From Peptoniphilus_A sp022767005 (GTDB lineage: Bacteria; Bacillota; Clostridia; Tissierellales; Peptoniphilaceae): a stretch of 58,623 nt of DNA. Location of the stretch: positions 1-58,623 of the forward strand of contig NZ_JBNPOJ010000011.1 of NCBI RefSeq assembly GCF_050315115.1, written 5' to 3'. This document shows positions 38,365 to 47,473 of this stretch, one piece after another. The first letter of the stretch is position 1; each line of letters opens with the position of its first letter. The position numbers were made by a program, and so were the translations under genes. The notes beneath the pieces are model-generated. The model was not told where the DNA came from. It did no database searches and saw nothing but the letters and a program-made list of their open reading frames with translations.

Positions 38365-39294
38365 ATGAAACTGGGAATAATAGGAGCAGGATCTGTTGGA
38401 GAAATTGTTGCTTATACTTCTGCTTTAAGAGGAATAGCAACTGATATTATTTTAAATGATGTAATAAAAGAAAAAGCCATTTCTCAGGCAATTGACCTTA
38501 ATGACGGAAGACCTTTTTACCCAAAGGATGTGAAATTTAGAGCTGGAGAATATGAAGATATGAAAGACAGGGATGTTGTTGTAGTATGTTCTGGCAAAAT
38601 TCCAGAAAAAGACAGACTCCTAGAACTTGATGGAAATAAAAAGGAAGTTGCAAATTTTACAAAGAGGATTGTTAATGCAGGTTTCAAAGGAATTTTTGTA
38701 GTTGTTACAAATCCCGTCGATATTATTACTTATGAAATTTATAAAGTTTCCGGTTTTGATGAAAAAAGAGTAATTGGATCTGGTACTGCTCTTGACAGCG
38801 CAAGATTAGAAGTTGTAATTGCAAATAAACTTGGTATCTCTCCAAAATCTGTAAATGCAACTGTCTTAGGCGAACATGGTGAAAGTCAGTTTGTCCCATG
38901 GTCTCAAGTAAAAATAGATTCCCTTACTATTGATAAGTACGAAGAAATACATCCAGAACTTTTTAAAAATTTCAATAGAGATGAAATAGAAGATGAAACT
39001 CGTCGTCGTGGTTGGGATATCTTTAACGGAAAAGGTTCAACACAATACGGTATAGCAAATACAGTTAATAACATTATCCAAGCAATAGCAAATGACGAGA
39101 AAATTATTCTAAAGGGTTCTTGTCTTCTAAGTGGTGAATATGGACTAAATGATCTTTATATTTCAACTCCAATAAAAATTGGAAAAGATGGAATCGAAGA
39201 AAAGTTAGAATTAAGTTTAACTGATAAAGAAATGGGTAGATTAAAAGAAACAGCAGATGTAATAAAAAAACATATAGAAGGTTTAAATTTATGA
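38365..39294 (+). CDS. L-lactate/2-hydroxyacid dehydrogenase family protein
   Basis: A 309-residue NAD-dependent dehydrogenase of the LDH/MDH superfamily. The nucleotide-binding motif GAGSVG is at 7-12. The substrate arginine region CSGKIPEKDRLL includes Arg84, and the catalytic Asp144-Arg147 (TALDSARLE) and His171 (GEHGES) are in place. The loop that sets substrate choice differs from the normal Q-K-P-G-E-T-R of lactate enzymes, so a related 2-oxoacid (for example 2-hydroxyisocaproate type) is possible. AAGGAGG precedes ATG. It is the first host gene beyond the prophage. Confidence 0.88.
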   Translation: MKLGIIGAGSVGEIVAYTSALRGIATDIILNDVIKEKAISQAIDLNDGRPFYPKDVKFRAGEYEDMKDRDVVVVCSGKIPEKDRLLELDGNKKEVANFTKRIVNAGFKGIFVVVTNPVDIITYEIYKVSGFDEKRVIGSGTALDSARLEVVIANKLGISPKSVNATVLGEHGESQFVPWSQVKIDSLTIDKYEEIHPELFKNFNRDEIEDETRRRGWDIFNGKGSTQYGIANTVNNIIQAIANDEKIILKGSCLLSGEYGLNDLYISTPIKIGKDGIEEKLELSLTDKEMGRLKETADVIKKHIEGLNL

Positions 39295-39312
39295 TTTAGA
39301 AAGAGTGATTTT

Positions 39313-39714
39313 TTGAATTTTAAAGAAAGAATTAGGAGTTTTATGATTGGAAGATATGGACAAGATGAGTTGGGCAAATTCATTTTGTCTCTATCTTTAA
39401 TTCTTTTAATAATTAATTTATTCACAAAAACTGCTGCCCTTTCCTTTTCAGCTTTAATTTTAATAGCTTATTCCTATTATAGAACTTTTTCGCGAGATAT
39501 AAATGCAAGATACTCTGAAAATAAAAAGTTTTTAGACAGCATTGAACCTCTGAGAAGAAAATTATTTTCTTCAAAAAGTAAATATGACAATAGAAAAATT
39601 TACAAGTACATAAAATGTCCAAACTGCAAATTAGAAATGAAAGTCCCAAAAGGCAAGGGTAAAATTAGAGTTACTTGTAAAGAATGTGGCAATAAATTTG
39701 TTGTAAAAAGTTAA
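39313..39714 (+). CDS. membrane protein with C-terminal zinc ribbon
   Basis: A 133-residue protein. An N-terminal segment RIRSFMIGRYGQDELGKF is followed by two hydrophobic helices (about 25-55). The soluble end has a zinc ribbon (CPNCKLEMKVPKGKGKIRVTCKECG). Related proteins with the GRYG-x-D motif occur in clostridia; their role is unknown. The start is TTG at 39313; an ATG at 39343 has AGGAG before it but would remove part of the conserved start. Confidence 0.75.
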   Translation: MNFKERIRSFMIGRYGQDELGKFILSLSLILLIINLFTKTAALSFSALILIAYSYYRTFSRDINARYSENKKFLDSIEPLRRKLFSSKSKYDNRKIYKYIKCPNCKLEMKVPKGKGKIRVTCKECGNKFVVKS

Positions 39715-39745
39715 AGCTTCCCAAGATTTCCTTAGGAAGCTTTTT
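39713..39745. terminator. bidirectional terminator
   Basis: AAAGCTTCC (39714-39722) and GGAAGCTTT (39735-39743) form a stem; T residues follow to the right and A residues precede to the left, so it serves both convergent genes. Confidence 0.8.
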
Positions 39746-39746
39746 A

Positions 39747-40910
39747 TTACATTTTTGATTTGTATTCTTCAAAATCTTTAATTGATTTTTCAATCAACTT
39801 TGGATCTTCAATTAAATCATAAACTGTTGTCGCAATGATTTTTGCACCATATTCTACACAATCATGTGCTTCTTTAGCCTTACCTAAGTCTAAAAATTCT
39901 TGTGAATGTGAAGATGTGCCTTCTGGTACAAAAGCAATTCTCGCACAGGAACCAGGCATTAGATATGTTACATTTCCAAAATCTGTTGATCCTGTTTTTT
40001 CTCTTGCCCCTTTTATTCTTGGTGCTCCAAGTTCTTCTGCATTTTTCATTATCAAGTCGTTTAGAATGTAAGCTGGTATTTTTGATTCTAGTCTTCTATC
40101 TTCTTTTATTTCATAAGTTGTTCCAGTCATGAGGGCTGCCCCTTTTACTATATTGTCAAATCTTTCTACAACTTCATCTAAATATTTTGAGTTATAAGAT
40201 CTCAAAGAGAAGTGCCCCTCCGCTTCACTTGGAACTACATTTGCAGGTCCTGGAAGTGTTTGTACTGTGTAGTGCATTCTCGTGTCCTCTTTTACGTGCT
40301 CCCTTAAAAATTCTAGTCCTTGAAAGGTTAGAAGCAATGCATCAAAGGCTGATCTACCTGCTTCTGGTTTTAATGCTGCGTGAGATGCTTTACCAAAAAA
40401 TTTTACAAATCTTGATGACAATGCCATTGATTTTACATCCACTTGTGTAGCTGGACCAGCGTGCATCATAAGGGCTATGTCAATATCTTTTATATATCCT
40501 TCCTTTAACATTATCATCTTTCCTCCGCCGCCTTCCTCGGCTGGAGTTCCATAAACAATTAGATTAAAGGGAAGATTTTTTACAGCATTTTTTATTGCCA
40601 CTGCGGCACCAATTATTGAAGGTCCTTGCATTTGATGTCCACATCCATGGCCCATGGGAAGTGCGTCGTATTCGCATAAAAGTCCAATATTGTATTTTGC
40701 ATCACCATTAGAATACTTTGCTCTAAAAGCTGTGTCAAGACTTCCCAAACCTCTTTCTACAACAAATCCATTTTCTTCAAGATAGTCTTCTAGTAAATTG
40801 CTTGCAAAGTGTTCTTCAAAACACAATTCTGGCTTGTCATAGATTTTATCTGACATTTCAAATAATTTTTCTTTTATTTTATCTATTTCTTTTACTACTA
40901 AATTTTTCAT
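39747..40910 (-). CDS. M20-family amidohydrolase
   Basis: A 387-residue zinc hydrolase of the M20D/AbgB-like group, which cleaves amide bonds in N-acyl amino acids, peptides or p-aminobenzoyl-glutamate-like compounds. Metal-site segments are LCEYDALPMGHGCGHQMQG, the YGTPAEEGGGGK region (Glu-Glu) and ASHAALKPEAGRSAFDAL of the lid domain. The C-terminal motif SSHSQEF is present. It is co-transcribed with the YfcC-type carrier ten bases upstream. The pair probably imports and hydrolyses an amide substrate. Confidence 0.9.
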   Translation of the reverse strand: MKNLVVKEIDKIKEKLFEMSDKIYDKPELCFEEHFASNLLEDYLEENGFVVERGLGSLDTAFRAKYSNGDAKYNIGLLCEYDALPMGHGCGHQMQGPSIIGAAVAIKNAVKNLPFNLIVYGTPAEEGGGGKMIMLKEGYIKDIDIALMMHAGPATQVDVKSMALSSRFVKFFGKASHAALKPEAGRSAFDALLLTFQGLEFLREHVKEDTRMHYTVQTLPGPANVVPSEAEGHFSLRSYNSKYLDEVVERFDNIVKGAALMTGTTYEIKEDRRLESKIPAYILNDLIMKNAEELGAPRIKGAREKTGSTDFGNVTYLMPGSCARIAFVPEGTSSHSQEFLDLGKAKEAHDCVEYGAKIIATTVYDLIEDPKLIEKSIKDFEEYKSKM

Positions 40911-40919
40911 TTTTCTCCT

Positions 40920-42317
40920 TTACATAGGTCCTAAATGAATGACTTGAGCTCCAATCATTAATAGTGATCCAACTAAAACCCAAATACCAAATAATTTGCC
41001 CATAAAAATCATCCATTTGTCGTATGGAATATCTGTTGCTCCTAAAATCCCCATTAAAGCCGTTGAAGTTGGAAGGATGTAATTACAGAATCCATCTCCA
41101 AAGTTGAAAGCTAAAACTGCAGATTGTCTAGTAATTCCAATTGTATCTGCAAGTGGCGCAAATATTGGCATAATCGCTGCCGCTTGTCCACTACCTGATG
41201 TTATAAACATATTTACTATTATATTTACAATAAACATAACAGGTCCCTTTAATAGATGTGGGAAAAAGTTAAGCCAACCTGTCATTGCATGAATACTTGT
41301 ATCCATAATTTTCCCTGCATCAAGAACTCCTGAAACGGTTCTTGCAAGCCCAATTATAAGAGCAGCTCCTACCATTTTTTTAGCACCTTCCACAAAGTAT
41401 TTTGCTATTTGTGATGGACTAAATCCAGCTGCAAACCCTGCGATAATAGATAACCAAATAAATACTACTGCCGTTTCTTCTAATTTCCATTTTAATTTTA
41501 CTCCACCATAGACTATAGCTCCTAAGGCTGCAAATAATGTTAAAATAACTAACCACTTTCTTGCATTCATTGGAGAGTTAAATTCATCGTGAGAATCAGT
41601 GTCCTGAATTCTTATTTTGTCAATTTCATACATAGGGCTTAGTTCTGGACTCTTTTTAACTTTTAGAGCATATTTTACTAAATACAAATTTGTTACTATA
41701 TAAAATACTAGGAAACAAAATGCTCTATAACTTAATCCTGAATAAGGTGGAAGTCCTGCAATTTCTTGCGCAACTATTGTTGTATTTACATTTAATGTTC
41801 CTGTTGAAAATCCAACTGCTCCACCAAGTAAAATTACTGAGGCTCCCACAATGGAATCAAATCCCATAGCTAAAGAAATCATAACCATTATTGGAGCAAA
41901 TCCTATAAAAGTATTAACGCCCTGAGTAGTACATATAAGTCCAAAAATTAAAGTTAAAATTGGAATGAATAGATATTCTTTATTTCCAGTCTTCTTTGAT
42001 ACTACACCAATAAGTGATTGCAAAGCTCCACTCATTGTAATGATGTTAAAAGACGCTCCCGAAAACAATATTACAAATATTAAAGTTGACGTTTTTTTAA
42101 ATCCGTCTAATCCAATATTAAAAATCTTCAAAGGATTTACTGGACTTTTTTCTATATAGTGAAAAGTTTCAGGATCGATAACCTTTACACCTTGAGCATT
42201 TTTTACCCTTTCATAAGCACCAGCTGGAATAATCCAAGTTAATGCAACTGCACACAATATAATTACTAATAGAATTACTAATGTGTGAGGAACTTTCTTT
42301 TTCTTTACTTTCTCCAT
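40920..42317 (-). CDS. YfcC-family carrier
   Basis: A 465-residue membrane protein with about 11-12 helices, of the YfcC/DcuC superfamily: WIIPAGAYERV near residue 30, TQGVNTFIGFAPIMV, and the closing ITSGSGQAAAIMPIFAPL motif. Members transport dicarboxylates, peptides or basic amino acids. The start at 42317 is preferred, since ATGAGGTGTTTT upstream contains its ribosome site. It lies directly before the M20 amidohydrolase gene and divergent from a LysR-type regulator, a usual arrangement for substrate-induced uptake. Confidence 0.88.
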   Translation of the reverse strand: MEKVKKKKVPHTLVILLVIILCAVALTWIIPAGAYERVKNAQGVKVIDPETFHYIEKSPVNPLKIFNIGLDGFKKTSTLIFVILFSGASFNIITMSGALQSLIGVVSKKTGNKEYLFIPILTLIFGLICTTQGVNTFIGFAPIMVMISLAMGFDSIVGASVILLGGAVGFSTGTLNVNTTIVAQEIAGLPPYSGLSYRAFCFLVFYIVTNLYLVKYALKVKKSPELSPMYEIDKIRIQDTDSHDEFNSPMNARKWLVILTLFAALGAIVYGGVKLKWKLEETAVVFIWLSIIAGFAAGFSPSQIAKYFVEGAKKMVGAALIIGLARTVSGVLDAGKIMDTSIHAMTGWLNFFPHLLKGPVMFIVNIIVNMFITSGSGQAAAIMPIFAPLADTIGITRQSAVLAFNFGDGFCNYILPTSTALMGILGATDIPYDKWMIFMGKLFGIWVLVGSLLMIGAQVIHLGPM

Positions 42318-42440
42318 AAAACACCTCATTAATAATAAAATATAAAACCAATTATAACTAGATGTGAAAATGATAAGTAAACATTTTCATCACCTTTAAA
42401 TTGATATTATCACGTTTTGCTTTAATACAGCAAATACATA

Positions 42441-42460
42441 ATATACTATATCCAGTATAT
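42441..42460. promoter_or_regulatory. LysR-type operator dyad
   Basis: ATATACT-6-AGTATAT, a perfect dyad in the 173-base divergent region. It overlaps the -35 region of the LysR gene, whose extended -10 box (TGA TATAAT) is at 42467-42475. Confidence 0.6.
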
Positions 42461-42490
42461 AATTTATGATATAATGTTTGTGGTGATATA

Positions 42491-43384
42491 ATGTTGGATA
42501 ATAAAAAAATTAATATTTTGAAAACCATAGAAAAATACAAGAGCATAAGCAAAGCGTCTGAAAGTTTATACACTGCTCAACCTAATTTAAGTAGATCCTT
42601 AAAACAAATCGAAGATGAACTTGGCTTTAAAATTTTTGAAAGATCAAAATCTCCCCTTTATTTAACAAAGGAAGGCAAAATATTATTTGAATACATAGAA
42701 AAGTTTGAAGAACTTGCAATAGAAATGAAGGAAAAAATCAATAAATCAAATAATTTAAAAAATTGCTATATTCGCATAGGCGCACTAACTTTTATGTCTC
42801 AATATATTATTCCAAACATTGTTCCAAAATTGATGGAGCTTTATCCAAATTTGGAGTTAAGCCTTACAAAATATGATTCTACTTCCTTTGAAGATGCACT
42901 AATAAAAAATGAAATTGACTTATTTATAACTAATAGAAATATAAATAATAAAAAGTTAAATTCTATTCATTCTTTAAATGACAAAATATACCTCATGATA
43001 CCGAAAGCAATTTACTGCAAGGGCAAAGATAAACTAGAAGATTATTCTAATGAAACTTTCTTCCTATTAAAACCGCAAAAAAATTTACGCAAATCTGTTG
43101 AAGATATTTTTAAGGTTACTAACTTCTATCCTCAAAAAGTCAAACTAACTTCGAGCATTATGGATTCTGTTAGTTTTGTAAGAGCAAATAAGGGTGTTAC
43201 CTTCATTTATGGCTCATCTATTAGAATGATAAATTCAACTTCTTATTGTAATTTCATAAAAATAAATGGAAATTATGCAACTATAAATGTAATCTACAAA
43301 GACTTGTCTTTTAAACCAATTGCAGAAAATTTAAGCAATATTATTAAAAATTATATCTCGAAATTATACATCAAACTAAAATAG
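42491..43384 (+). CDS. LysR-family transcription regulator
   Basis: A 297-residue regulator. The N-terminal winged helix is LKTIEKYKSISKASESLYTAQPNLSRSLKQIEDELG, the standard LysR start, followed by a substrate-binding domain (about 90-290). GGTGA stands five bases before the ATG. Divergent transcription from the carrier/amidohydrolase operon, with a dyad between, makes it the likely regulator of that operon, with a ligand taken from its substrate. Confidence 0.9.
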   Translation: MLDNKKINILKTIEKYKSISKASESLYTAQPNLSRSLKQIEDELGFKIFERSKSPLYLTKEGKILFEYIEKFEELAIEMKEKINKSNNLKNCYIRIGALTFMSQYIIPNIVPKLMELYPNLELSLTKYDSTSFEDALIKNEIDLFITNRNINNKKLNSIHSLNDKIYLMIPKAIYCKGKDKLEDYSNETFFLLKPQKNLRKSVEDIFKVTNFYPQKVKLTSSIMDSVSFVRANKGVTFIYGSSIRMINSTSYCNFIKINGNYATINVIYKDLSFKPIAENLSNIIKNYISKLYIKLK

Positions 43385-43578
43385 AAAAATGTAATTTTTA
43401 GTAATATTAAAACTCTAACTAATATTCGGCTATTTTACTGATAATAATAGATGTACTTTTGAAATTAGTGCTGTTTATTATTGTTATTTTCCCTTGGCTT
43501 TTACTAATAATTAATATTACAAATTTATTAAGATTATAAAAATTAATCTACATTTACCTGATTGTAATTGATTTGTAA

Positions 43579-43606
43579 TTGATTTCCAAGGGATTTCTTG
43601 TATAAT
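43579..43606 (+). promoter_or_regulatory. promoter of the secreted repeat protein
   Basis: TTGATT (43579-43584), 16 bases, TATAAT (43601-43606). Two copies of TTGTAATTGATTT-like sequence lie just upstream (43563-43584), a possible regulator site. The 254-base gap before it holds no gene. Confidence 0.6.
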
Positions 43607-43638
43607 AAATTTAACTTATATTTTTAGGAGGAATAAAA

Positions 43639-44829
43639 ATGAATAAGAAAATTATATCACTATCTTTAGCAGGAGTTATGCTTTTATCTACAGCTAGTCC
43701 TGTTTTTGCAACTACTGAAGCTAAGGCTGAAGTTAAAGAACCTACAAAAGTAGAAAAAATGGTTAAAGACGCAAAAGAAGCTATGACTGAAACTAAAGAT
43801 AATGCTAAGGAAAAAGTTAAAGAAGAAAAAGTTGCTCTTACACTTGAAGAAACAAAAGAAGCAATTAAAAAAGAAATCGCTCAAGAAAAGGCTGTTCGTG
43901 AATCTGAAGAATACAAAAAATCAGATTTAAAAGTTCAATCTAATTATGAAAATGCAATTGCTGCTGGAAAATCACTTCTTGATGACGATAAAGCTACTCC
44001 AGAACAATTCGAAAATGAACTTTTCAATCTTAAAGATGCAGTTAAACAACTTGGCTATAAAGCCGATAAAAAAGTAGAAGAAACTAAAACTGTTGACGTT
44101 AAAGCTACTACACAAAAAGTTAAACTTGACGGCAAGGATGTTGTTATATATGGATACAATATCGACGGTTTCAATTATTTCAAACTTAGAGATTTAGCTA
44201 GCGTATTAAAAGATACTAAAGCAAAATTCGGCGTTACTTACAAAGATGGCGTTGTTACTTTAACTAAGGGTAGCGACTACAAAGTTGCTGAATCTGACCA
44301 AAAAGAAGTTAAAGCTGAATCTAAGGGTATGCTTACTAATGATAAAGTTTTAGTTGGAGATAAAGCTCTTACTGCTACTGCTTACAAGATTGACGATAAC
44401 AATTATTATAAATTGAGAGATCTTGGCGAAGCTCTTGGATTTGCTGTTGATTTTGATAAAACAAATAACACTGTTTTATTAGCTTCTGAAACTAAAGAAG
44501 AAAAAGCTACTCCTACACTTGAAGAAACAAAAGAAGCTATAAAAAAAGAGATTGCTCAAGAAAAAACTGTTCGTGAATCTGAAGAATACAAAAAATCAGA
44601 TTTAAAAGTTCAATCTAATTACGATAATGCAATTGCTGCTGGAAAATCACTTCTTGATGACAGTAAAGCAACTAAAGAACAATTCGAAAACGAACTTATT
44701 AATCTTAAAGAAGCAAAGGAAAAACTTGGCTTTAAATCAGATAAAAAAGTAGAAGAAACTAAAGCAGCTAAGGAAGATACTAAAGCTAATAAAGAAGAAA
44801 CTAAGGCTGTTAAAGAAGAAACTAAATAA
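43639..44829 (+). CDS. secreted protein: two helical repeats around a copper amine oxidase-like domain
   Basis: A 396-residue protein. Residues 1-25 are a signal peptide (LAGVMLLSTASPVFA). Two near-identical units of about 82 residues (about 65-147 and 290-372) begin with LEETKEAIKKEIAQEK and contain NAIAAGKSLLDD, a FIVAR-like helical form. Between them (about 155-283) is a pair of copper amine oxidase N-domain motifs (YFKLRDLASVLKDT, YYKLRDLGEALGF), a non-catalytic wall-associated fold found in related bacteria. The tail repeats KEETK. There is no LPXTG or SLH. It is probably a secreted or wall-bound surface protein. Confidence 0.85.
   Translation: MNKKIISLSLAGVMLLSTASPVFATTEAKAEVKEPTKVEKMVKDAKEAMTETKDNAKEKVKEEKVALTLEETKEAIKKEIAQEKAVRESEEYKKSDLKVQSNYENAIAAGKSLLDDDKATPEQFENELFNLKDAVKQLGYKADKKVEETKTVDVKATTQKVKLDGKDVVIYGYNIDGFNYFKLRDLASVLKDTKAKFGVTYKDGVVTLTKGSDYKVAESDQKEVKAESKGMLTNDKVLVGDKALTATAYKIDDNNYYKLRDLGEALGFAVDFDKTNNTVLLASETKEEKATPTLEETKEAIKKEIAQEKTVRESEEYKKSDLKVQSNYDNAIAAGKSLLDDSKATKEQFENELINLKEAKEKLGFKSDKKVEETKAAKEDTKANKEETKAVKEETK
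43822..44085 (+). repeat. repeat unit 1 of the secreted protein
   Basis: Coding repeat nearly identical to 44498-44757, about 260 bases. Long identity at DNA level points to recent duplication and leaves a substrate for deletion of the domain between. Confidence 0.75.
44498..44757 (+). repeat. repeat unit 2 of the secreted protein
   Basis: Second copy of the unit at 43822-44085. Confidence 0.75.
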
Positions 44830-44861
44830 GAAACATTGCAAAATATTTTAATGATTTTGTC

Positions 44862-44898
44862 AAAAAGCCATGGATTCAAAGAAAATTCATGGCTTTTT
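44862..44898 (+). terminator. terminator after the secreted protein
   Basis: AAAAAGCCATG (44862-44872) pairs with CATGGCTTTTT (44888-44898), a 15-base loop between, and the second arm supplies the T-run. Confidence 0.85.
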
Positions 44899-45050
44899 AT
44901 ATACTATTTTTATTAAATTTCTAAATGTGTAATGTTAATTTTCTTCAATAAAATTATATTATAAAAACTAAGTCTCAAAAATTATAGACATAAAATTTAA
45001 AGTTGCTACTATATTCTCGATTAAAATAATAAAGTCATACTCCCTTTAAT

Positions 45051-45854
45051 TTATTCTTTGCTAATAGCCCATGCTCCCTTTATTTGTTTTTTTATTTTCT
45101 CATAATTCCATCTATTTATTGAATTATAAACTGAATTTGGATCATTTAAAATGAGTCTACCTCTATCATCTAAGCCACATGCCAAGAGTATATGTCCCTT
45201 ATCTGTAAAATATCCGGGACCTAGAGATAAAATTACATAATTCCCCTTCCTAAGTTCCTTTGTTATTTCACTTTTCATAATTCCATGTACATTTACACCT
45301 TGAGCATTGAGGTAATCACAAACAAGATTCCACGAGCTCATTCCATCATCCACATATCCATTTTTCTCCGCATACTTTGCAATTTCTTTTGGACTTTTAT
45401 CTATTCCACATCCACTTAAAGCCATTGATAAAGTAGTTGGCATACATCCTCTTGTAGCGATTAATCCTCCTGCATATTTAGAATAGCCCCAACGCTTATC
45501 ATATTGAAGATAAAACTTTACAGGATTATTGACGCCAAATTCTTCACTTTTCTTTGCAAGACTTTTGTCGCCTTTTAAATATCCAAGAATAAAACCCAGT
45601 GCTTCTTCTCTTTTTGCTGCAAGTTTGACTAAATCGTCTGGCAATTTATTTATATTTTCATAGATATACGCATAATCTTTATTGTCCCTTGCTCTATCTT
45701 TTATTACTTTAATACTGCTAGAAAGGTCATCATACCTTTCAAAATTTTCATCGCTCTTTAGATTCACTTCATTTGAATTATTTTCTTTTAAATGAATTCC
45801 CCTTGCAAGAAAAATTATTAAAAAAATAATGATTACAGTTCTAATCTTTTTCAT
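45051..45854 (-). CDS. secreted C39-like cysteine peptidase
   Basis: A 267-residue protein with a basic start and hydrophobic signal/anchor (MKKIRTVIIIFLIIFLARGI). The C-terminal part (about 120-267) is a peptidase_C39-like domain: QYDKRWGYSKYAGG, the Cys in ATRGCMPTTLSMAL, His in DKGHILLACG and Asp in ILNDPNS. Such proteins process peptides or the cell wall outside the cell. The start at 45854 follows GGTGAT. The first codons are duplicated in part at 47415-47450, beyond a small island. Confidence 0.85.
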   Translation of the reverse strand: MKKIRTVIIIFLIIFLARGIHLKENNSNEVNLKSDENFERYDDLSSSIKVIKDRARDNKDYAYIYENINKLPDDLVKLAAKREEALGFILGYLKGDKSLAKKSEEFGVNNPVKFYLQYDKRWGYSKYAGGLIATRGCMPTTLSMALSGCGIDKSPKEIAKYAEKNGYVDDGMSSWNLVCDYLNAQGVNVHGIMKSEITKELRKGNYVILSLGPGYFTDKGHILLACGLDDRGRLILNDPNSVYNSINRWNYEKIKKQIKGAWAISKE

Positions 45855-45956
45855 ATCATCACCATAATCATTATATAAAATCATTTATACAACTTTATTT
45901 CAAAGTTCTTACAAATTTTCTAAATGCTATATTCATAATTTAAAATTTTTGCTCTT
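45821..45956. repeat. direct repeat A at the island edge
   Basis: Related to 47415-47551. The last 61 bases (45896-45956) are identical to 47491-47551 and copy the 3' end of folC (ILNYEYSI-stop) although folC lies 1.5 kb away. Confidence 0.85.
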
Positions 45957-46282
45957 ATTTTAAATCCACTACTATCTTTATTTTACATGATATCATCAAA
46001 AATTCTTGTTTCTGTACCTATGTAATAATTATAATGTCTATCTTCATGATAGATTGTAAATTTAAATTCGACACAAGAAGTTTCAATAAATGTCTATGTT
46101 CACTATTAAATTTTTTATATGGAAATCTCTGAATTTAAAAAGAAAATTTAGCCTCACAATAATAGCTGTTTTTATACAAGATGCTATGAAATATTATTTA
46201 CTTTAGTGTATTTTTCATGTTTTTAGATTATTATAAATCTTATAGCACATAAAAAACTTATTTCCTAAGTCATTCATTCTAT
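45957..46282. other. non-coding AT-rich stretch with a gene remnant
   Basis: No intact gene. On the minus strand about 36 codons at 45986-46093 read like protein (FIETSCVEFKFTIYHEDRHY, then YIGTETRIFDDIM) with a stop on each side and no start, suggesting a decayed gene. Confidence 0.4.
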
Positions 46283-46314
46283 AAAAAAAATAGGAAGAAT
46301 TTAAATTTTCCCTA
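46283..46314 (-). terminator. terminator of the island gene
   Basis: On the minus strand TAGGGAA pairs with TTCCTA across an AT-rich loop and is followed by eight T residues. Confidence 0.6.
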
Positions 46315-46318
46315 CTTT

Positions 46319-46819
46319 TTATTTTAATTTCTGTGGTCCGCTTAAACTTTCTAACACATAATTTGTATTTTCATCTATAACTTCTACACTTAAATCTACA
46401 GTTTGTGCTTCTGGATTAATTTTTATTCGTTTTTCAAGTTTATGAGCGTTTTCTATTTGGTCACTACTTGTATTTAATTGTATTTCATCTACTATGTTAG
46501 AACTATTATCATAAAACTTTAATAATCCTCTCGAAGTAAATACTTTTGATTCTCCAAGTACTATACTGTAGTTTATTTTAGCAGTCCCATTACTGAAAAG
46601 AATTATCCTTCCTTCTGCTATGTCTAACGGTACTGATGTATTATTATCATCTCCATCACTACCTCCTATAACTCCAACACTTAACGCAGATTCTCCATCA
46701 TTAATATAGGTATAAACTGCCCTCACATTAACTTCATTTATTTTTTTTGGTTGATTTAAAAGATATATGAATACACCTAAAAAACAAATGGCTATTAATA
46801 TTAATATATTTTTTTTCAT
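46319..46819 (-). CDS. membrane-anchored extracytoplasmic protein of unknown function
   Basis: A 166-residue protein with a basic start and one hydrophobic helix (MKKNILILIAICFLGVFIYL), then an exported mostly beta region (VNVRAVYTYINDGESALSV, VIDENTNYVLESL). There is no lipobox Cys. The start at 46819 follows AAAGGAGGG. Its promoter is near consensus (46853-46881). It is the only good gene in the island between the repeats. I do not recognise a family. Confidence 0.65.
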   Translation of the reverse strand: MKKNILILIAICFLGVFIYLLNQPKKINEVNVRAVYTYINDGESALSVGVIGGSDGDDNNTSVPLDIAEGRIILFSNGTAKINYSIVLGESKVFTSRGLLKFYDNSSNIVDEIQLNTSSDQIENAHKLEKRIKINPEAQTVDLSVEVIDENTNYVLESLSGPQKLK

Positions 46820-46852
46820 ATTAAAAACCCTCCTTTGTTTTTTTATATGAAA

Positions 46853-46881
46853 ATGATATCGTAGATATAATAACTTGTCAA
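46853..46881 (-). promoter_or_regulatory. promoter of the island gene
   Basis: TTGACA (46876-46881), 17 bases, TATCAT (46853-46858) on the minus strand. Confidence 0.7.
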
Positions 46882-47137
46882 TTTTAATCAAATACTTGAA
46901 AATATTTTGTTATATAACTATTATAGCAAGCACAGTAAGTGCATATGCATTTACTAAAAATTGAATAAGAATACCACGAATATATCACTTATTTTTATCC
47001 ATTTTACTTATTTTGAATATCCTCAAACCCCTAAATTTATAATAATTAAATTCGGCACAAACTCTTATAGTAGTTCCAACATAAACTTGAATATTATCTC
47101 AAAAGTGATAGATTATAAAATAATAGAAAATTAAATC
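46882..47137. other. AT-rich stretch with a second gene remnant
   Basis: No intact gene. On the minus strand about 37 codons (46982-47098) read DNIQVYVGTTIRVCAEFNYY then KFRGLRIFKISKMDK with stops around it and no start, possibly the tail of a lost gene. Confidence 0.35.
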
Positions 47138-47473
47138 ATGGGATTTCTGGACGAAATATATAGGATAATTAAACCTGTAAGTCAAGTTGTTTTACTTGAA
47201 TTTACAGGTTTTTATTTTTTTATATTTATTAATAATTTTACTAAGGAGGCTATTATTAAAAGTGATTTTCGGAAATATTTATTGTCTTGTGTTGCTTATC
47301 TCTTTTTTTCTATCTTATATAATAGCTTAATAATATCTAGGCTATTAATTATCTTCTTGATGTTTTCGTTTTATGTGTTTTTACATATACATATATTCGT
47401 GATAGCAAAAGAAATAAAAAATAATGACTATGATTCTAATCTTTTTCATATTATAACCATAGTCATTATATAA
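47138..47473 (+). CDS. possible small membrane protein
   Basis: A 111-residue frame with about three hydrophobic helices (FYFFIFINNF, YLLSCVAYLFFSILY, LIIFLMFSFYVFLHIHI). There is no convincing ribosome site before the ATG, and its end runs into direct repeat B, whose sequence derives from the start of the C39-like gene. It may be spurious or a rearranged product. Confidence 0.3.
   Translation: MGFLDEIYRIIKPVSQVVLLEFTGFYFFIFINNFTKEAIIKSDFRKYLLSCVAYLFFSILYNSLIISRLLIIFLMFSFYVFLHIHIFVIAKEIKNNDYDSNLFHIITIVII

Noticed and set aside
46000..47140. Insertion sequence between the direct repeats
   Set aside because: No transposase frame and no terminal inverted repeats; the repeats derive from flanking host genes.
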